Below are positions 1 through 11,406 of a DNA stretch of 64,000 nucleotides, in pieces. Source of the DNA: Zhengitettix transpicula. Its lineage: Eukaryota; Arthropoda; Insecta; Orthoptera; Tetrigidae. The notes under the pieces were generated by a model. The model was not told the DNA's origin, did no database searches, and worked only from the letters and a program-made list of their open reading frames with translations. Location: NCBI GenBank assembly GCA_037074705.1, contig CM073591.1, positions 184,661,432 to 184,725,431 on the forward strand. Reading direction: 5' to 3'. Each line of letters begins with the position of its first letter. Position 1 is the stretch's first letter. A program made the translations under genes and the position numbers.

Positions 1-109
1 GAGTCTTCATTAGGGCCCAGTAAGCTCTATTTCCTGCTGCAATCCTTGCTTTTATTTATTCATTTATACTGTTATCCTTCGTTACCAGTACTTCCAAGTA
101 GTCTCATAG

Positions 110-1211
110 TTAATTCCATTTAGCTTGATGTCTTTGTTTTCCATAGCACTGTTTCTCCTTGAAGAAAAGAGATGTTTTTGTTTTGGTATTATTTACTCTC
201 ATCCCTAATTCTTCTGCCACCTTTTCCAGCCCTTTCTCTAGCTCTTTCAGTTTTCTGGACAACATGCATAAATCATTCGCATATGCCATATTCTGATTCA
301 TACAGGTGAACAGAGTGCCTCATGTATTATTGATTTCCACTTTTCTCATCACTCTTCCCAGTGCTATGTTGAAAAGTAGTGTGGACAATACATCTACCTG
401 TCGTAGGCCTTGCTTGACTTCAAACTCCTTGGTAAGTTTTCCTTCCACTCTCACTTGACATTTTGTGCTGTCAAGAGTAATTTTTATAAGTCTTATCAAT
501 TTATATAGACGCTCCATGTCCATCAAAGTTCGGTACAGTTGTTTCCTCTTCACGCTATCATAAGCTTGTTTGAAGTCCACACAGAGCTGGTGTACATCCA
601 CATTAATTTATAGCACTTCTCCATTATTTGTCTTATAGTGAATATATGATCTGTCGTTGATCTATACTTTCGGAAGCCACTCTGATAAGCTGTTCTACTA
701 GTGGGGTTAGTCTCTTAGCATTGATATTTGTTAAGACTTTATACACTACACTAAGTAAGGCTGTGACTCGGTAGTTTTCACATTTTGCCTTATCATGATT
801 CTTATGTATAGGGCAAATTATGGCCAGGTTCTATTCCTCCGACATCACTTCTTTTTCCCATACTTCGGTTATCAATTGATGGACGAGCCGTGTCAGAGGT
901 TCACCTCCTCCCTTTATCATATCTGCTGAGATGTTGTCTTCCCCTGGCGTTTTATTATTCTTCAAGCTTTTAATTGCCTGTTTGATTTCCTCTATTGTAG
1001 GTGCAGGTACTGTCTCTTCATCCTGGCTACCCGTATGCCATAGTTGGTCGTTATTAGTTCCATTTTGTTCTGGTATTCCAGTCTCTGTTGTTACGTTCAG
1101 CAATTCGCTGCAATATTCCGTCCACCGATCTAAGATCTGTTCTTCTCCTCCAATAAAATTTCCTTCTTTATATCTGCAGAACACCCTGCGTGGCTGAAAA
1201 CCTTTCTTCAC
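110..1211 (-). pseudogene. Reverse transcriptase of the RTE-like element, catalytic motif changed
   Basis: Minus-strand pieces at 1211-831, 601-320 and 301-110 join into one RT. The first has a linker with NNKTPGEDNISADMIK, typical of the segment before RT motif 1. The second holds motif A (CVDFKQAYDSV) and the block VKQGLRQVDVLSTLLFNIAL, normally written RQGD. The third holds motif C, which reads YANDL instead of YADD. Both the RQGD-to-RQVD change and the YADD-to-YAND change hit residues needed for polymerase activity, so the enzyme is dead even apart from the frameshifts. The 830-602 gap still encodes recognisable RT sequence with stops. Confidence 0.82.
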
Positions 1212-1441
1212 CTCCTGGATTCTCTTGTAGAATTTCCTTACTTCCTGGGCATTATGTTCCTCTTCCAGTTCAGTGATCTCTGCTTTCTCTCTCTTTCTCT
1301 GCTTCTCGTTTCTTTCTTCTACAGATTTTGTCTGCCTCTTTTCGTTTACTCTTGAAAGTTACAACTCTATATTTTGTTGTTCTGTTTATCATTTTCTTCC
1401 TCGCCTCATTTCTCTCTATCAGTGCCTTTTTACAATCTTCA

Positions 1442-2524
1442 TCAAACCATTCTGACCTTTTTATCCTTTCTTTTCTCCCCAGGACTTCTTCTGCAGTTTC
1501 TTGTAGGGTATTCCTTACTGTTCTCTATTTCTCTTCGATACTTTCCGTATTTTTTTTTCGAACTTCTGTTCGAACAGTCTGTTTCATATAGTTGAAATGT
1601 TTCCTTCTCCTTTAATTTTGTAATTTCATATCTTCTTGGGATTTTCCTCTTTCTTCCGGATCTATATACAGAAATGCGTTGTCTATATGTAACTGTAATC
1701 ATATAATGATCTGAGTCGCCGTCCGCTCCTCTACAGCTTTCCACTTCAACGATGTCAGATGCGTGTCTCCTGTCAATACTACATGATCAATTTGGTTGAA
1801 GGTGATTCCATCTGTCGATCTCCATGTGGCTTTCCTTACGTTCCATGTACTTTTCACTACCATTGCATTGCCCATGGCAAAATCAATAAGTCTTTGTCCA
1901 TTATTGTTAGACAAGTCATGCAGACTTTCCTTTCCTACAGTATATTTCCTCTTTTCCCACGTTTGCCTTGTAGTCCCCCAGCACTATTTTCACATCTTGT
2001 CTTGGGATGCCTTCTACTACCTGTTCTAGTTGTTCATAGAATTCGTTTTTCATATCATCTTCAGCATCTTCTGTAGGTGCATAGACGCGTACAAGTGTGA
2101 TGTTGAAAAAACGGGCCTTCATTTGCAAGGTGCATATTCTTTCATTTACTGTATTAAAGTTCAGGATTGCTGCTTTATATTTATTGTTTACAAGAAAACC
2201 TGTACCCCCTATTACGCCACTCTCTCTTCCACTATAAAGAATTGTGTAATTATCGCTTCTTAAGGTACCACATCCCTTCCATTTGATTTCTTGAATTACC
2301 GCTTCTCCTATGCTGTAGGTACTCATCTCTTGTTTGAGTTCATGTAGAGCTCTAGGTTTGTTTAATGTTCTGATATTCCAGGTTTCAATGTACATATCAT
2401 TTTTTGGTTTGTATTTACCTTTCCCTTGCATGGTTCGTTCCTCGGTTCCATCACTCCGGCTATTATCGTTGAGTTTCGTAACAATAGAGATTTTCCGATA
2501 TGGGGTTGTTAGCCCCATGATCAA
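1442..2524 (-). pseudogene. EEP endonuclease domain of the RTE-like element
   Basis: The open frame 2524-1916 (202 aa) contains the endonuclease landmarks TWNIRTL (about residue 48), QEIKW, a Tyr-rich middle, VRVYAPTED and GDYKANVG. After a frame break the domain continues at 1914-1699 with NQIDHVVLTGD, then at 1744-1442 with GADGDSDHYMI, which holds the terminal SDH catalytic triad. In active relatives the fourth block reads GDFNAKVG. Here the Asn of that block is Lys, a likely loss of a catalytic residue on top of the frameshifts. In a live element this domain nicks target DNA to prime reverse transcription. Confidence 0.82.
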
Positions 2525-2745
2525 CCCCTAACCTGGAGGACCAGTGGACTGTTCTTTGTCTGTCTCCTACCCTTTGACCTGTCTGGCTTGGGTGGCCCTA
2601 CCAGGAGTAAAACTCCCGCCAGCATAATAGCACTCCGGATCATCGGAGCCCGCAAACCTCCCCGCCACGTTAAGGCGACTAATTTTATGCCTTTTATTTT
2701 TTTGTTAACCAAGGATTTATTTGTCTTTTCAAAAGGAAAATACAA

Positions 2746-3399
2746 GTATTAAATTATTTCTTGAATTTTAATAACGATTACAGAGAGCTTATTGCAACCC
2801 GATTTTTCTGTAGTTGACTTCATATTAACCATTAAATAATTAGGTGTTACCATAAGCTGTACAGCATAAACAAACTTTCGATTAATGTAGGCTTAAGCAA
2901 ATTCCGCATCAGGAATTTTTTTTAATGTTTGTGTAAGTGCTAAACAGTATATATTTCTAGAAGAGAAACCTTAGTACCCATCACTGAAATTGGATTGCAG
3001 AAAAAGTCTCTTCCGTTGAATATTTCAATAAATGATTTTAAAAAACTAATTTTAGCCTTTATAAACAAAAGTTTCAATAGTAAATGCACACTATCAAGTT
3101 GAATATGCAACAGACTCTCTTAGTCTTATTACAAAAGAATAACAACATTCAAATGGCTAAAAAGTGAATCAACGAGGAGGCTCGAAATTCAACGTTTCGT
3201 TCTAACAACTATGTTTAGAAAGTATTATGCTTTACCAAAACATCAATATATTGATAAACTATGAGTAACTATTGTAAACATCATTTTAACCATGTACTAG
3301 TTAGTAACGAAAAGCCAATGTATACGTAAAATCCACTTAACTAGGTATACGTTAATTTCCATTTAATTAAATGGCACTTAAAATAAAGATAATATATAT
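2746..3399. other. AT-rich spacer
   Basis: No coding sequence, repeat boundary or RNA gene was recognised here. The sequence ends in TATAT, which forms the left target of the LTR that follows. Confidence 0.5.
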
Positions 3400-4422
3400 T
3401 GTAGTAATAATTAAAGGCAATTAGAGAATTAATAATTGGGCAATTGCAGTAAATTGTTATCGGCGAGGATATAAACACAACAATGGGTAAAACGTACTGG
3501 CGAGCCTTTGTCGGCGGCGAGCGTTTAAGCTACGGGTGTCACAACTTGAGTTGCAGGAAATACTTCATTAGGGGCAGTTGCACACAGATTTCGTGGAGTA
3601 AAGAAGCGGGCAGATTTCATCAAGCAAAGTCACAAGCAGAATTTTCAATAAGTAAAGTCGCAGAGAGTATTTCATCAAGTAAAGACAGTTACAAAGTTTC
3701 GTCGAGTATCGGTAGAACTCTGGAGAAAGAGTGTTCAACATTCTGATTTACCCTTAATCAGAACGAGAGCTTCAATATTTGCTGGAGAGAGAGAGGGACC
3801 TAATGCAGAGGTCCACAGTGTTGTAAGGAGTAATTGTGTCTGCTGAAAGATACAAAAGTTTTAGACGGTGATTTGAAACAAATTAAATTCTGTGAAACAA
3901 TGGTCTGTTGCATGTGAATAGTGTATAGTGTATCAAAGAGCCCAAACGAATGCCTGGTACGAGTAAAGAAAACTGTAAGTATAGGGAGATACTTTATAAA
4001 TTTTATTGTAATAAGAATAAATCGTCAGATTTCGGATTCAATATTCATTTATTGTTTTAATTCTAAACAAGTTGAATGTTGTAAAATTTGTTTCTTAATT
4101 TTTTAGAGTAAGAAAAGGTTTGTTCTTTGTTTAAATGGTCCAGTTAACGACCCTGAGACAAGAGTGAATAAAATTTGTAAAATAGTAAGAACACAAATGT
4201 AAACTAATCACAGCACGAAAATGTGTTATTATTACTTTAAATAAATTAATAGTTTTCTGATGTTTAAATTCTGTAATTATTTAACATCATTTCACTTAAA
4301 ATTTAATAAATAAATTCATCCTTTAATTTACCATAATAATTCATTTAATTATTTGAGTATTACAAAATGGCTTGCCAACGAAAGAAATTAATTGTTAATT
4401 AATCAATTATTTGATAATTACA
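3400..4422 (+). mobile_element. LTR-A copy 1, plus strand, ATAT target duplication
   Basis: The element starts TGTAGTAATAATTAA and ends TTTGATAATTACA, with ATAT on both sides, which is the form of a solo LTR. Inside, in order, are a TATA-like GGATATAAAC (3467-3476), five diverged 26-28-bp repeats with a TTCATCAAGTAAAG core (3586-3719), CTGGTAC (3954-3960), a splice-donor GTAAGT (3975-3980), GACCCTGAGA (about 4150) and AATAAA (about 4168). An earlier LTR-like end, GAGTATTACA, stops at 4364 and is followed by TGGCTTGCCAACG (4368-4380), which resembles a primer-binding site. The last 40 bp then repeat the LTR end. It may be a solo LTR, or an LTR-PBS-LTR-end deletion product. Confidence 0.7.
3483..3746 (+). 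CDS. Short ORF inside LTR-A copy 1, probably not a gene
   Basis: This 87-codon frame opens 7 bases after the TATA-like box and ends just past the 27-bp repeats. Its Ser/Lys-rich second half (ISKVAESISSSKDSYKVSSS) simply reflects those repeats. The TATA box is so close that the ATG would lie upstream of a normal start site about 30 bases downstream, so translation of this frame is unlikely. No related protein is recognised. I record it because it spans most of the presumed R region. Confidence 0.2.
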   Translation: MGKTYWRAFVGGERLSYGCHNLSCRKYFIRGSCTQISWSKEAGRFHQAKSQAEFSISKVAESISSSKDSYKVSSSIGRTLEKECSTF

Positions 4423-6510
4423 ATATAAAAAAACTATGTTCAGCGTAGAGTATTGTATAGAAGTAAATCATGGAAAACTCGACATTCACATGGAAGAAGA
4501 CTGCAATATTTTTATATGAGGTGCCATAATACTAACTTAAACCTTGAACAGATTGCATAAGTTCTTAATTACAGTGTTTCACAACATATTGAAGTGAGAG
4601 GAAGAATTTTGATAACACTAACAAGAAGACAAGTCACGTTGGAGATGACAACATTCTACCATAGACATTTTATTTCTATTATTAAAGGTGGTATCAATGA
4701 AATGAATATAAATCTATATTTATTATATTTATTTGAATTATAGACTAATTTAACAATATTAACAATTTAGTCTCGATTATTATTACAATACGAGTGATGA
4801 AGTAATTTAATATCATTCTAATAAATTCTTATCCTTTAAATTTCATTTACAAATACATAAATTAGATTGATTAAAATTAAGGACGAAATTAAAAATTCGC
4901 CAGACAGATTCATATTTATAGCTGTATCCTGTTTTGAAAGCTTTCAACTTGATTAGTTTTATTCTTAAAACTTTCAATAATTTAAAATAAGCCAGAAATA
5001 TTAATGATAAAATGATCATTGTAGATAAATATAATGTTATTTACAAAATTAATTGTTTATATTTCAATACACGTTATATGAGACAAACAAAACGCCCTTA
5101 CAAACTGGAATAAAAGTACATAAAAACTATTTGAAATTTAGTGTTCAAAATTATTAAATCGTGTCCACACATATCTATTGAAATAACCGTAATTTTAATG
5201 GGCAAAATTCAAAGAATTTAGTTGACGAAACACGTTGGGATGGTTTATTCACATATTTGTGGGGGCACAAAACTGATTCGTATAGGGAAAGAAACAGTGG
5301 AATCCAAGACCGTGTGGGGGGGGGGGGAGATTTCGGAAAATCGAGGTGAGAAAGCAGCTTGCAGAGCAAGCGGTAGTTAGTTAGTTCTGGGATGTTATAA
5401 GTTAGTTTAGGAGGTAATGAATAAATAGTTTTCAGTTTTGGATGGAGGACAAGAAGCTGTATGTCGGCTGGGTGACCATTTCCAGGAAATACTAGGGATT
5501 GCATCGTCCGCTGCAAAGTATACAGACCTGTCAGACCTAATAGTGGTAATGCCCCCGAAGATAATCCCATCAAAGTGGGTTCGTAAAGCCATATGACTAC
5601 GAATGCCTGTCAGAAATTGTGTATGTTTTTGTTTTGTTTATTTTTGTAAAATAGCCATGGGTATTTCAAGATGATAATAAGAGCAGGAAGCTAATGTCTT
5701 TTTTATGTTCGTCTATAAAATATAAATTATTTTAAATAATTTAATCCTGCCATATTATTAAATATTTTCAGAGGTTAGAAAAATAATAATAAATTCAAAT
5801 AATTATAAAAGATAAAATATATTAAATAAAAATTCCAAGAAACTATTTTAAAAACATTACAATATACATTGATATATGTAAATTAACATTACAATCGGTT
5901 AATAGTTCTATAAAAATTACAATATATAGAATATTTTTAAATAATTTTATCACAATAATTATAGTTTAATTTCAATCTATTCTAATGAATAAGAAACAGA
6001 GCCATTCGGAAGTCCAACCCCATCCCAATGAATACTTCTAGAAAGGCAAAGTATTCTATTTGAATCTGACATGAACTGGTATAAACGGACTAGCAATTTA
6101 TTAATTACTGTAACGTATTACGTTTGTTCGAAATAGCTGAATTTTCTTAAATGTGGCCATAAATCGAATTAATCGAAAATTGTATATACTGAAAATAAAG
6201 GCCTGTGGTTTAATAGTTTTTAAAAATTATTAAATTATTAATATTTGAATTGGTACTCAGTTGAGGTAACATAAATGTCTATATCGAAACATTTATTATT
6301 ATGCAATTCATTTAAGACTAAATGGCCAATTTGTACAAACGTTTTTTCCTTAGCACAAACATATTTAACATTAACCTTCTTAAGCAAATATTATTAACGC
6401 ATAATTCTCAATATCTCCTGAAAATAAAGTTTGAAGACAATAATTAAACCAAAAAGTAGGATTAATTTTATGGAATAGTCTGCATTAGCAGCAAAGTTTT
6501 TATTTCAGTA
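4423..6510. other. AT-rich spacer with a 12-base G run
   Basis: Mostly AT-rich non-coding DNA. A run of 12 or so G lies at about 5317-5328. A GC-richer patch (5170-5600) holds a 132-codon minus-strand frame, 5573-5175, rich in Leu and Pro, with a 61-codon frame overlapping it. Neither shows a domain, a signal peptide or codon structure that I recognise, so I do not call a gene. Confidence 0.45.
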
Positions 6511-6906
6511 ACTAGCTAGGTGCCGGCGTTTCCCGGGTTGTCATAATTAATTCCAGCGTCATCCATAATTCCGAATTAGATTCTAATCCTGGTTGTTCTC
6601 GCGTTATTGTGAAATGTCCCTTCACCGCCCGGGGATCGTTCCCCCAATACAGAAAAAAATGTAGAAATTACACACAAACAACATCGGGACAAACATCATC
6701 AATCTCATGGATCGCGAAAAATATTTATTCGACGAAAATATCGGCCATTTTAACATGTTTGAAAATTTCCACCTCAGTCGGGGGGTTAGTAGTCGTGTCT
6801 TACCTGCACAGTGTTTGTTTTCGGTTTTAAAGGAACAGCTGTACGAAATTTGGAAAAATTTGCTCCATGGGTGTATATTGGTATGTGAAACATACATACA
6901 AACCTA
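6511..6906 (+). repeat. Retroposon-like repeat 'F', ACTAGCTAGGTGCC start to CATACATA end
   Basis: It starts CTAGCTAGGTGCCGGCGTTTCC and ends in GTGAAACATACATACAAACC. The interior contains ATTTATTCGACGAAAATATCGGCC and CACAGTGTTTGTTTTCGG, both of which recur at 31365-31600 and 32590-33540. The start and the CATACATA tail match the architecture of the repeat at 50956-51542 and of its minus-strand relative at 24987-25747, although the middles differ. Two opposing short frames run through it and neither looks real. The superfamily is not identified. Confidence 0.55.
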
Positions 6907-7435
6907 AAAACACGCAAACGTACTGTCTATTAGATTTCCTCATATTTTCTATTATTTTTTTCTCTTTTGTCAAGTTAATAATTGCATATGCTTATGCAAC
7001 TGATCATATATTCCTCACGTAGCTTATATGAAGTTAGTATTTTTTTTATTATTGTGGTACACAAATATTAACTATAATAGATTTTATTAAAATCCTATGA
7101 GATGCCTATTCGATCGAAAAAAGTATTAAATCGTGAATGATAAATTTCAGTTAGATCTGACAGATACAATTAAGATTTCTTCCTTTATATTTATCTCGTT
7201 CAAATTTAATATAGCACCAGATTATAAGAAACAATTTTTAGTGATAAATTGAATTTCAGATATTTGGTAAGTAAATTATGCTAAATTATTTCACATTTTA
7301 TACGATCTTTTAGCTGTCAGAAGAAAACAGTGAAGAACTATTACAGAATTATAATTTAAAATAACATGAACCACCTATGTGACTTCAGCCCCCACTGCAA
7401 TACAGGCCCGCGTATAATGAAAAATATATTTTTAT
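6907..7435. other. AT-rich spacer
   Basis: No gene or repeat boundary was recognised. Confidence 0.45.
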
Positions 7436-8460
7436 TACCAGCCTTAGGATGAGACTGCGAAAGAGCCTAGTGTCTGGTTTTATGGACTCTCACGCAGCGA
7501 AAATCTCGGCCCTCTTATTTCGATGTAAATTTGTTAACTCCAGCTCTCCATAAATAATTTCCAAATAAGCCAGCGACGCGTTATTTCTCGTAATATGTTA
7601 GCGTGGCTTTCGAGCCGGAGTTGCCGCTTTAATCCCTGTCTGCAGCTATATCTCTTTCTATCTGGCGTATTTTTGCCTCCCTTTTCGACGAGTAAGCTCC
7701 GCCAGTGCTGCCACAACAACGACAAATAACACGCTAAGTGGATTATTTCGCCGGCCCTCGGTGGCAGCTGCGGTCCTCAGGTCTTCCTGCTTTCTCCGAG
7801 GGCCTTCCAGTAGCGCTTACGGATGGACGCTTTTTGTGACGCTAATCTCTCCCTCTCTCTCTCATCCTCGTTCCCTCGCCCGCTTCTGATTCATTCCCTC
7901 TTGGCATTTGTCACAGTTACTTCCAGCATTTCGCCTTCGTAATCAAATATGTAGCCACGGCTTTGACAAAGTAACAACGATGTACACAATTAACGATAAT
8001 GAAGATGAAGCCTGAACGTTTGTTGGATAACACAACATGTCGTTTTGATCTTCAAACACATCTGCACGTAACTCAATTACAGTGATTCCATAAACTGTAA
8101 AAAGTGCGATATGGTCACAGTCACATTCCCTCACAGATTCTTTCTCTTTCGCATAACAAAACTCAAATCCTACGTGCCCAATTAGATCTTTTGATCATTA
8201 ATTAAAATATTCAAAGCATACTTTTGTCAACTCTACAGAAACCTGTGTTACTTTTTGAGTTTATTCCTTATTTCTCTCTCGGCGTGCATTATTTTTACGT
8301 TTACAATCCCCAGAGTAATTTAATATTCCGCTTTCGGAGCGAAACAGAAAATTAATCGAAGCCGTCAATCCTGCTTCAACGGGCACTCAACTTCTCCCGA
8401 GACTGTCTCTTCTCACAGTCGAAACTTAAGTCATTGTTATCAACTTTTAAATTCAGAAAT
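7436..8460. promoter_or_regulatory. GC-richer non-repetitive block, candidate conserved non-coding DNA
   Basis: The block from about 7440 to 7960 is clearly GC-richer than its surroundings and has no copy elsewhere in the window. It has no long open frame on either strand: the 63-codon frames at 7534-7725 and 7943-8134 lack recognisable content. It includes a CT-rich tract (about 7845-7865). This composition in otherwise degenerate DNA suggests sequence under constraint, such as an enhancer. It could instead be an undetected short exon or an old repeat. Confidence 0.35.
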
Positions 8461-8461
8461 T

Positions 8462-8821
8462 ACCTGGCCATACGGCAAGAGCTGTCCGCTATTCCTATTG
8501 GAATAGTCGACCAGTAGCCTCCTAAACCAGTCAAGGCACGGTGAGGGGAAAACTGCGACCCCATCTCCCACTATCGGAATGGCGTGGGACAAGTACCAAA
8601 TGCCCGACTTACCTGATGCAGGTTTTTCTAGGGTTTTCCCTGCATCAATTTTAGGCGAAAGCCGGGTAGGATCCTTAAACCAGAGCCCGGGGGCCCTAGT
8701 TAACCCTTGGCTACCTTCTCCTATGCTTCCGCATCCCCCCTTTTAAATCCCTTCTTATGCTATTAAAGGGGAGTTGCCACCATGTGGATTACCCTCATGT
8801 AGCCTGTTACCCTAAAAAAAA
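8462..8821 (+). mobile_element. SINE-X copy 1, 5'-truncated, poly-A tail
   Basis: This copy begins at the conserved GCCATACGG segment and runs to a tail TGTTACCCTAAAAAAAA. The stem CCGCTATTCC/GGAATAGTCG (8486-8509) and the ATGCAGG/CCCTGCAT stem (about 8616-8646) are kept. The 5' third of the family, seen at 44343-44905, is missing, as expected from incomplete reverse transcription. Confidence 0.8.
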
Positions 8822-8940
8822 TAGTCACTACGACGCATCACAAAGGCTCCGCGTTCGAATCCCGACGAGGGCATGGGTCTTATGTGTGTGTGTCCATCAT
8901 CTCTGACTGGAGAGTTTCCTACCAAAACGTCAATAAAAAG
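8822..8940 (+). repeat. tRNA-related SINE fragment (B-box part)
   Basis: The segment contains GCGTTCGAATCCCGACGAGG, a good match to a pol III B box (GGTTCGANNCC) as found in tRNA genes and tRNA-derived SINEs. A TGTGTGTGTG run follows. No matching A box or acceptor stem is visible upstream because the SINE-X tail ends there, so this is at most a SINE fragment. Confidence 0.4.
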
Positions 8941-9117
8941 AACACCAGTGCACTGAAGTTTATTGAGCCATATAATACTAAATTCTATTTGCCAATTAAA
9001 AATATTTTTAAGATGACAAATATAATACATTCATAAAACTTCAGTGTAAAATACCGTATCATTTATAGTGCTGAAGACATATTTATACTTTATATACATT
9101 CTTAAACTATATAGGAA

Positions 9118-9424
9118 ACAAACAGAGAACTAGAGCAGCTCATGAATAACGAGGACATTGTTAGGTTTATCAAGAGCAGAAGGTTGGATGGGACACGTAC
9201 TTAGGATGGATGAAAGCAGAACACCTAGACGGATTGTGGACTGGAAGCCAATTTGGAGGAGGAAAAGGGGGAGACCCCGGACAAAATGGGTAGATGACAT
9301 TCAGAAGGATATACAAACCATGAAAGTAAGAGGATGGCGGAGACTGATACAGGAGAAGGCGGAATGGAAGAAAATTGTTAATAAGGCCAAAACTGTCATT
9401 GGGTTATAGTGCCAATAAAAGAAG
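9118..9424 (+). mobile_element. 5'-truncated LINE 3' end (RTE-like) with target duplication
   Basis: The frame 9158-9409 encodes the C-terminal signature GHVLRMDESRTPRRIVDW...RRKRGRPRTKWVDDI and ends at a stop followed by the short tail GTGCCAATAAAAGAAGAAAC. The flanks are AAACTATATAGGAA (9104-9117) and AAACTCTATAGGAA (9425-9438), a 14-bp duplication with one mismatch. That supports a genuine target-primed insertion truncated at its 5' end. The same C-terminus is found on the minus strand near 13552-13782 and 50355-50636. Confidence 0.85.
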
Positions 9425-9438
9425 AAACTCTATAGGAA

Positions 9439-10773
9439 CACTGAAAGAAACCAAGTTCACCTAAAATGTTAATTATGTGATATTAAAATACCAATTTTGC
9501 ATCTGCCTTATAGACGAAAATATGTTTCTGATTTCATAAGCAAGAATGTAAAGTTTCCATATATTACATATTTATAATGGAAACGCATTAATTGTCATTT
9601 CATTATTTATCCAATGCAATAATTTTAGGAATTTAATTTTATTAATTATAATTTATAACTTAAAATAATTATCACTTTACCGTGTCTCCTGTGTGTTTTG
9701 ATAAATTCACCAATTTTTTTAAATGTCAGACAGTTTTGTGCAATTTTTTTGCTTTATTTCTGTAATAGCTGAAAACAAATTAAATTCATATTTTATTACC
9801 AATAAACGTGCGTTACGGTTAATCACAGCACGACTGACTGATTGTTGAAATTAAACGGCTTTAAGCATGTATTGGAGGTTGATTCTGAGGTTTCCTCTAA
9901 TTAGCGATCTGCCATATCTGACAAACTTCCTGACTTAAAATCCCAGGAACCGTACGGAAAGACAGATTGCCACAGACCCAGTAAACTGTTCAGGCTAAAG
10001 GTTTTTATACTTATCTCAGGTTGCTTTATCGGACCTCAGAAATGTACATAAGTGCACTCTATGATCTGAAATATAAAATTTTAAGAAAACGAATTGATTT
10101 TAATCTACAGATTAAATTGTAAAATAAAAATTAATTAAATTTGACGAACCAACAAGGTTTACAATGTGTTTTATTAATTTTTGATAAACACTTAACATTC
10201 TATTGTTGGATCCCAATTTTAATTTAAACACCACAGAATTAACAGCACATATTTTAGAAAAATTTTAAACTTTGAAATTGGCCAAAATTTGCAAACAAAC
10301 TTTCTCTTACGTCAACACTTAATCAACACACTCCATTATGTCCTGTCAGAGCCCGAGAGAATCTCGCCTAAGGATCCAAGATTATTCACTAGCAGCCTCC
10401 CGTCAGTCAGCAAATAAAATCGCCAACGCCGAAGGTGTTATGGCCGTGGATTCCAGTCAGAGTTACTGTGATCCCAATTATATGCAGATCACAAAATAGT
10501 TCGACTTTAGTCACCAGCCAATTAGAATGTTCCAGATACCGAAACCAACAACAGCGACAGAGTGAAAATTCATGTCCTCCGTCCAGTTCTTTTAAACACA
10601 CAATCTCCGCTGAATTATATTGCTTTCACAGTTTAATAATGCAGTTATATTCTTTGAATATTTTATAATTTTTCCCTATTCAACTCTTTTGGTCAAACAT
10701 TTCGGCCCTAAGGACCTCGACGACCTCTTCTCGACGAACTACTTTTTTACTCACCAAGATCTCATCCCTCCAC
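9439..10773. other. Spacer with a GC-richer patch near 10320-10620
   Basis: Mostly AT-rich. The patch 10320-10620 is GC-richer and non-repetitive, with a 77-codon plus frame and a 64-codon minus frame overlapping it. Neither is convincing. A second modestly GC-richer stretch lies at about 9850-10010. No repeat copy of either was noticed in the window. Confidence 0.4.
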
Positions 10774-11170
10774 TTGCTTTTGGGGGCTAACAGGCTACAT
10801 GAGCGTAATCCACGAATTGGCAAATCACCTTTAATAGCATAGGAATGGATTGGAAAGTGAGGATGCGGAAAGGTAGAGAAAGGTAGCTAAGGGTTCACTA
10901 GGGCCCCGGGTTATGGTTTAAGGATCCTACCTGGCAATTCGCCCGAAAACTGATGCAGGAAAAATCCTAGAAAAAACTGCATGGCCGACTATTACCATAC
11001 GAATATGTGACAACTCTTACCGTAAGCCAAAGGTGTGCGATCCCGGACCTCTTGTAGGGACCCTAGTTAAAAAAGACAGAGAGAGTAGAAGCCATCCCCG
11101 AAGGTAGCCCTCTCCAGAGCTATCTAGGGAGGTTCACCTGAGAGAAAAATCACTCGCAGATTACCTCGTT
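10774..11170 (-). mobile_element. SINE-X copy 2, minus strand, 8-bp target duplication
   Basis: On the minus strand the copy ends in the family's CCTGTTAGCCCCCAAAAGC tail. It is flanked by CCCTCCAC at 10766-10773 and 11171-11178. It keeps part of the CTCGCAGG-rich 5' region but has lost an internal block around 10983: the GCAGG stem joins directly to the CGACTATT stem. Confidence 0.8.
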
Positions 11171-11182
11171 CCCTCCACCAGG

Positions 11183-11398
11183 CTTTTTTAGGGCAACAGG
11201 CTACATGAGGGTAATCCCCTTTAATAGCATAAGAAGGGATTTAAAAAGGGGGATGCAGAAGGATAGTGGAAGGTTGTCAAGGGTTAACTAAGGTCCACGG
11301 GCTATATTTTAAGGATCCTACCCGTAATTCGCCTAAAAGTGATGCAGGACAAACTGTAGGAAACCTGCATCAGGTAGGTCGGGCGTTTGATTCTGGTC
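11183..11398 (-). mobile_element. SINE-X copy 3, minus strand, 8-bp target duplication
   Basis: A short 5'-truncated copy, with a T-run at its left edge (the minus-strand poly-A tail) and CCACCAGG duplications at 11175-11182 and 11399-11406. Its left duplication overlaps the right duplication of copy 2, so it went in at the edge of the earlier copy. Confidence 0.82.
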
Positions 11399-11406
11399 CC
11401 ACCAGG

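Larger units (their letters stand above)
1..2745 (-). mobile_element. RTE-like non-LTR retrotransposon, decayed, continues past the left edge
   Basis: Read on the minus strand, this stretch gives in order an upstream leader-like segment (about 2745-2525), an exonuclease-endonuclease-phosphatase (EEP) endonuclease and a reverse transcriptase, as in RTE elements, whose endonuclease is often annotated as craniofacial development protein 2-like. The reading frame is broken several times (stops or shifts near 2525, 1915, 1740, 1440, 830 and 600). The copy is therefore dead. The 3' end lies to the left of position 1. The same general family appears at 13453-15010 and 50320-51965, but those copies differ in sequence, so this is a separate lineage. 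RTE is my best clade call; another EEP-bearing clade is possible. Confidence 0.8.

Noticed and set aside
931..1595. Plus-strand frames of 60-88 codons across the left-edge element
   Set aside because: They are complementary-strand shadows of the RTE endonuclease and reverse transcriptase.
5175..5573. 132-codon minus frame as a gene
   Set aside because: Leu/Pro-rich, no domain, contains a poly-Pro run caused by the G-run at about 5317, and another frame overlaps it.
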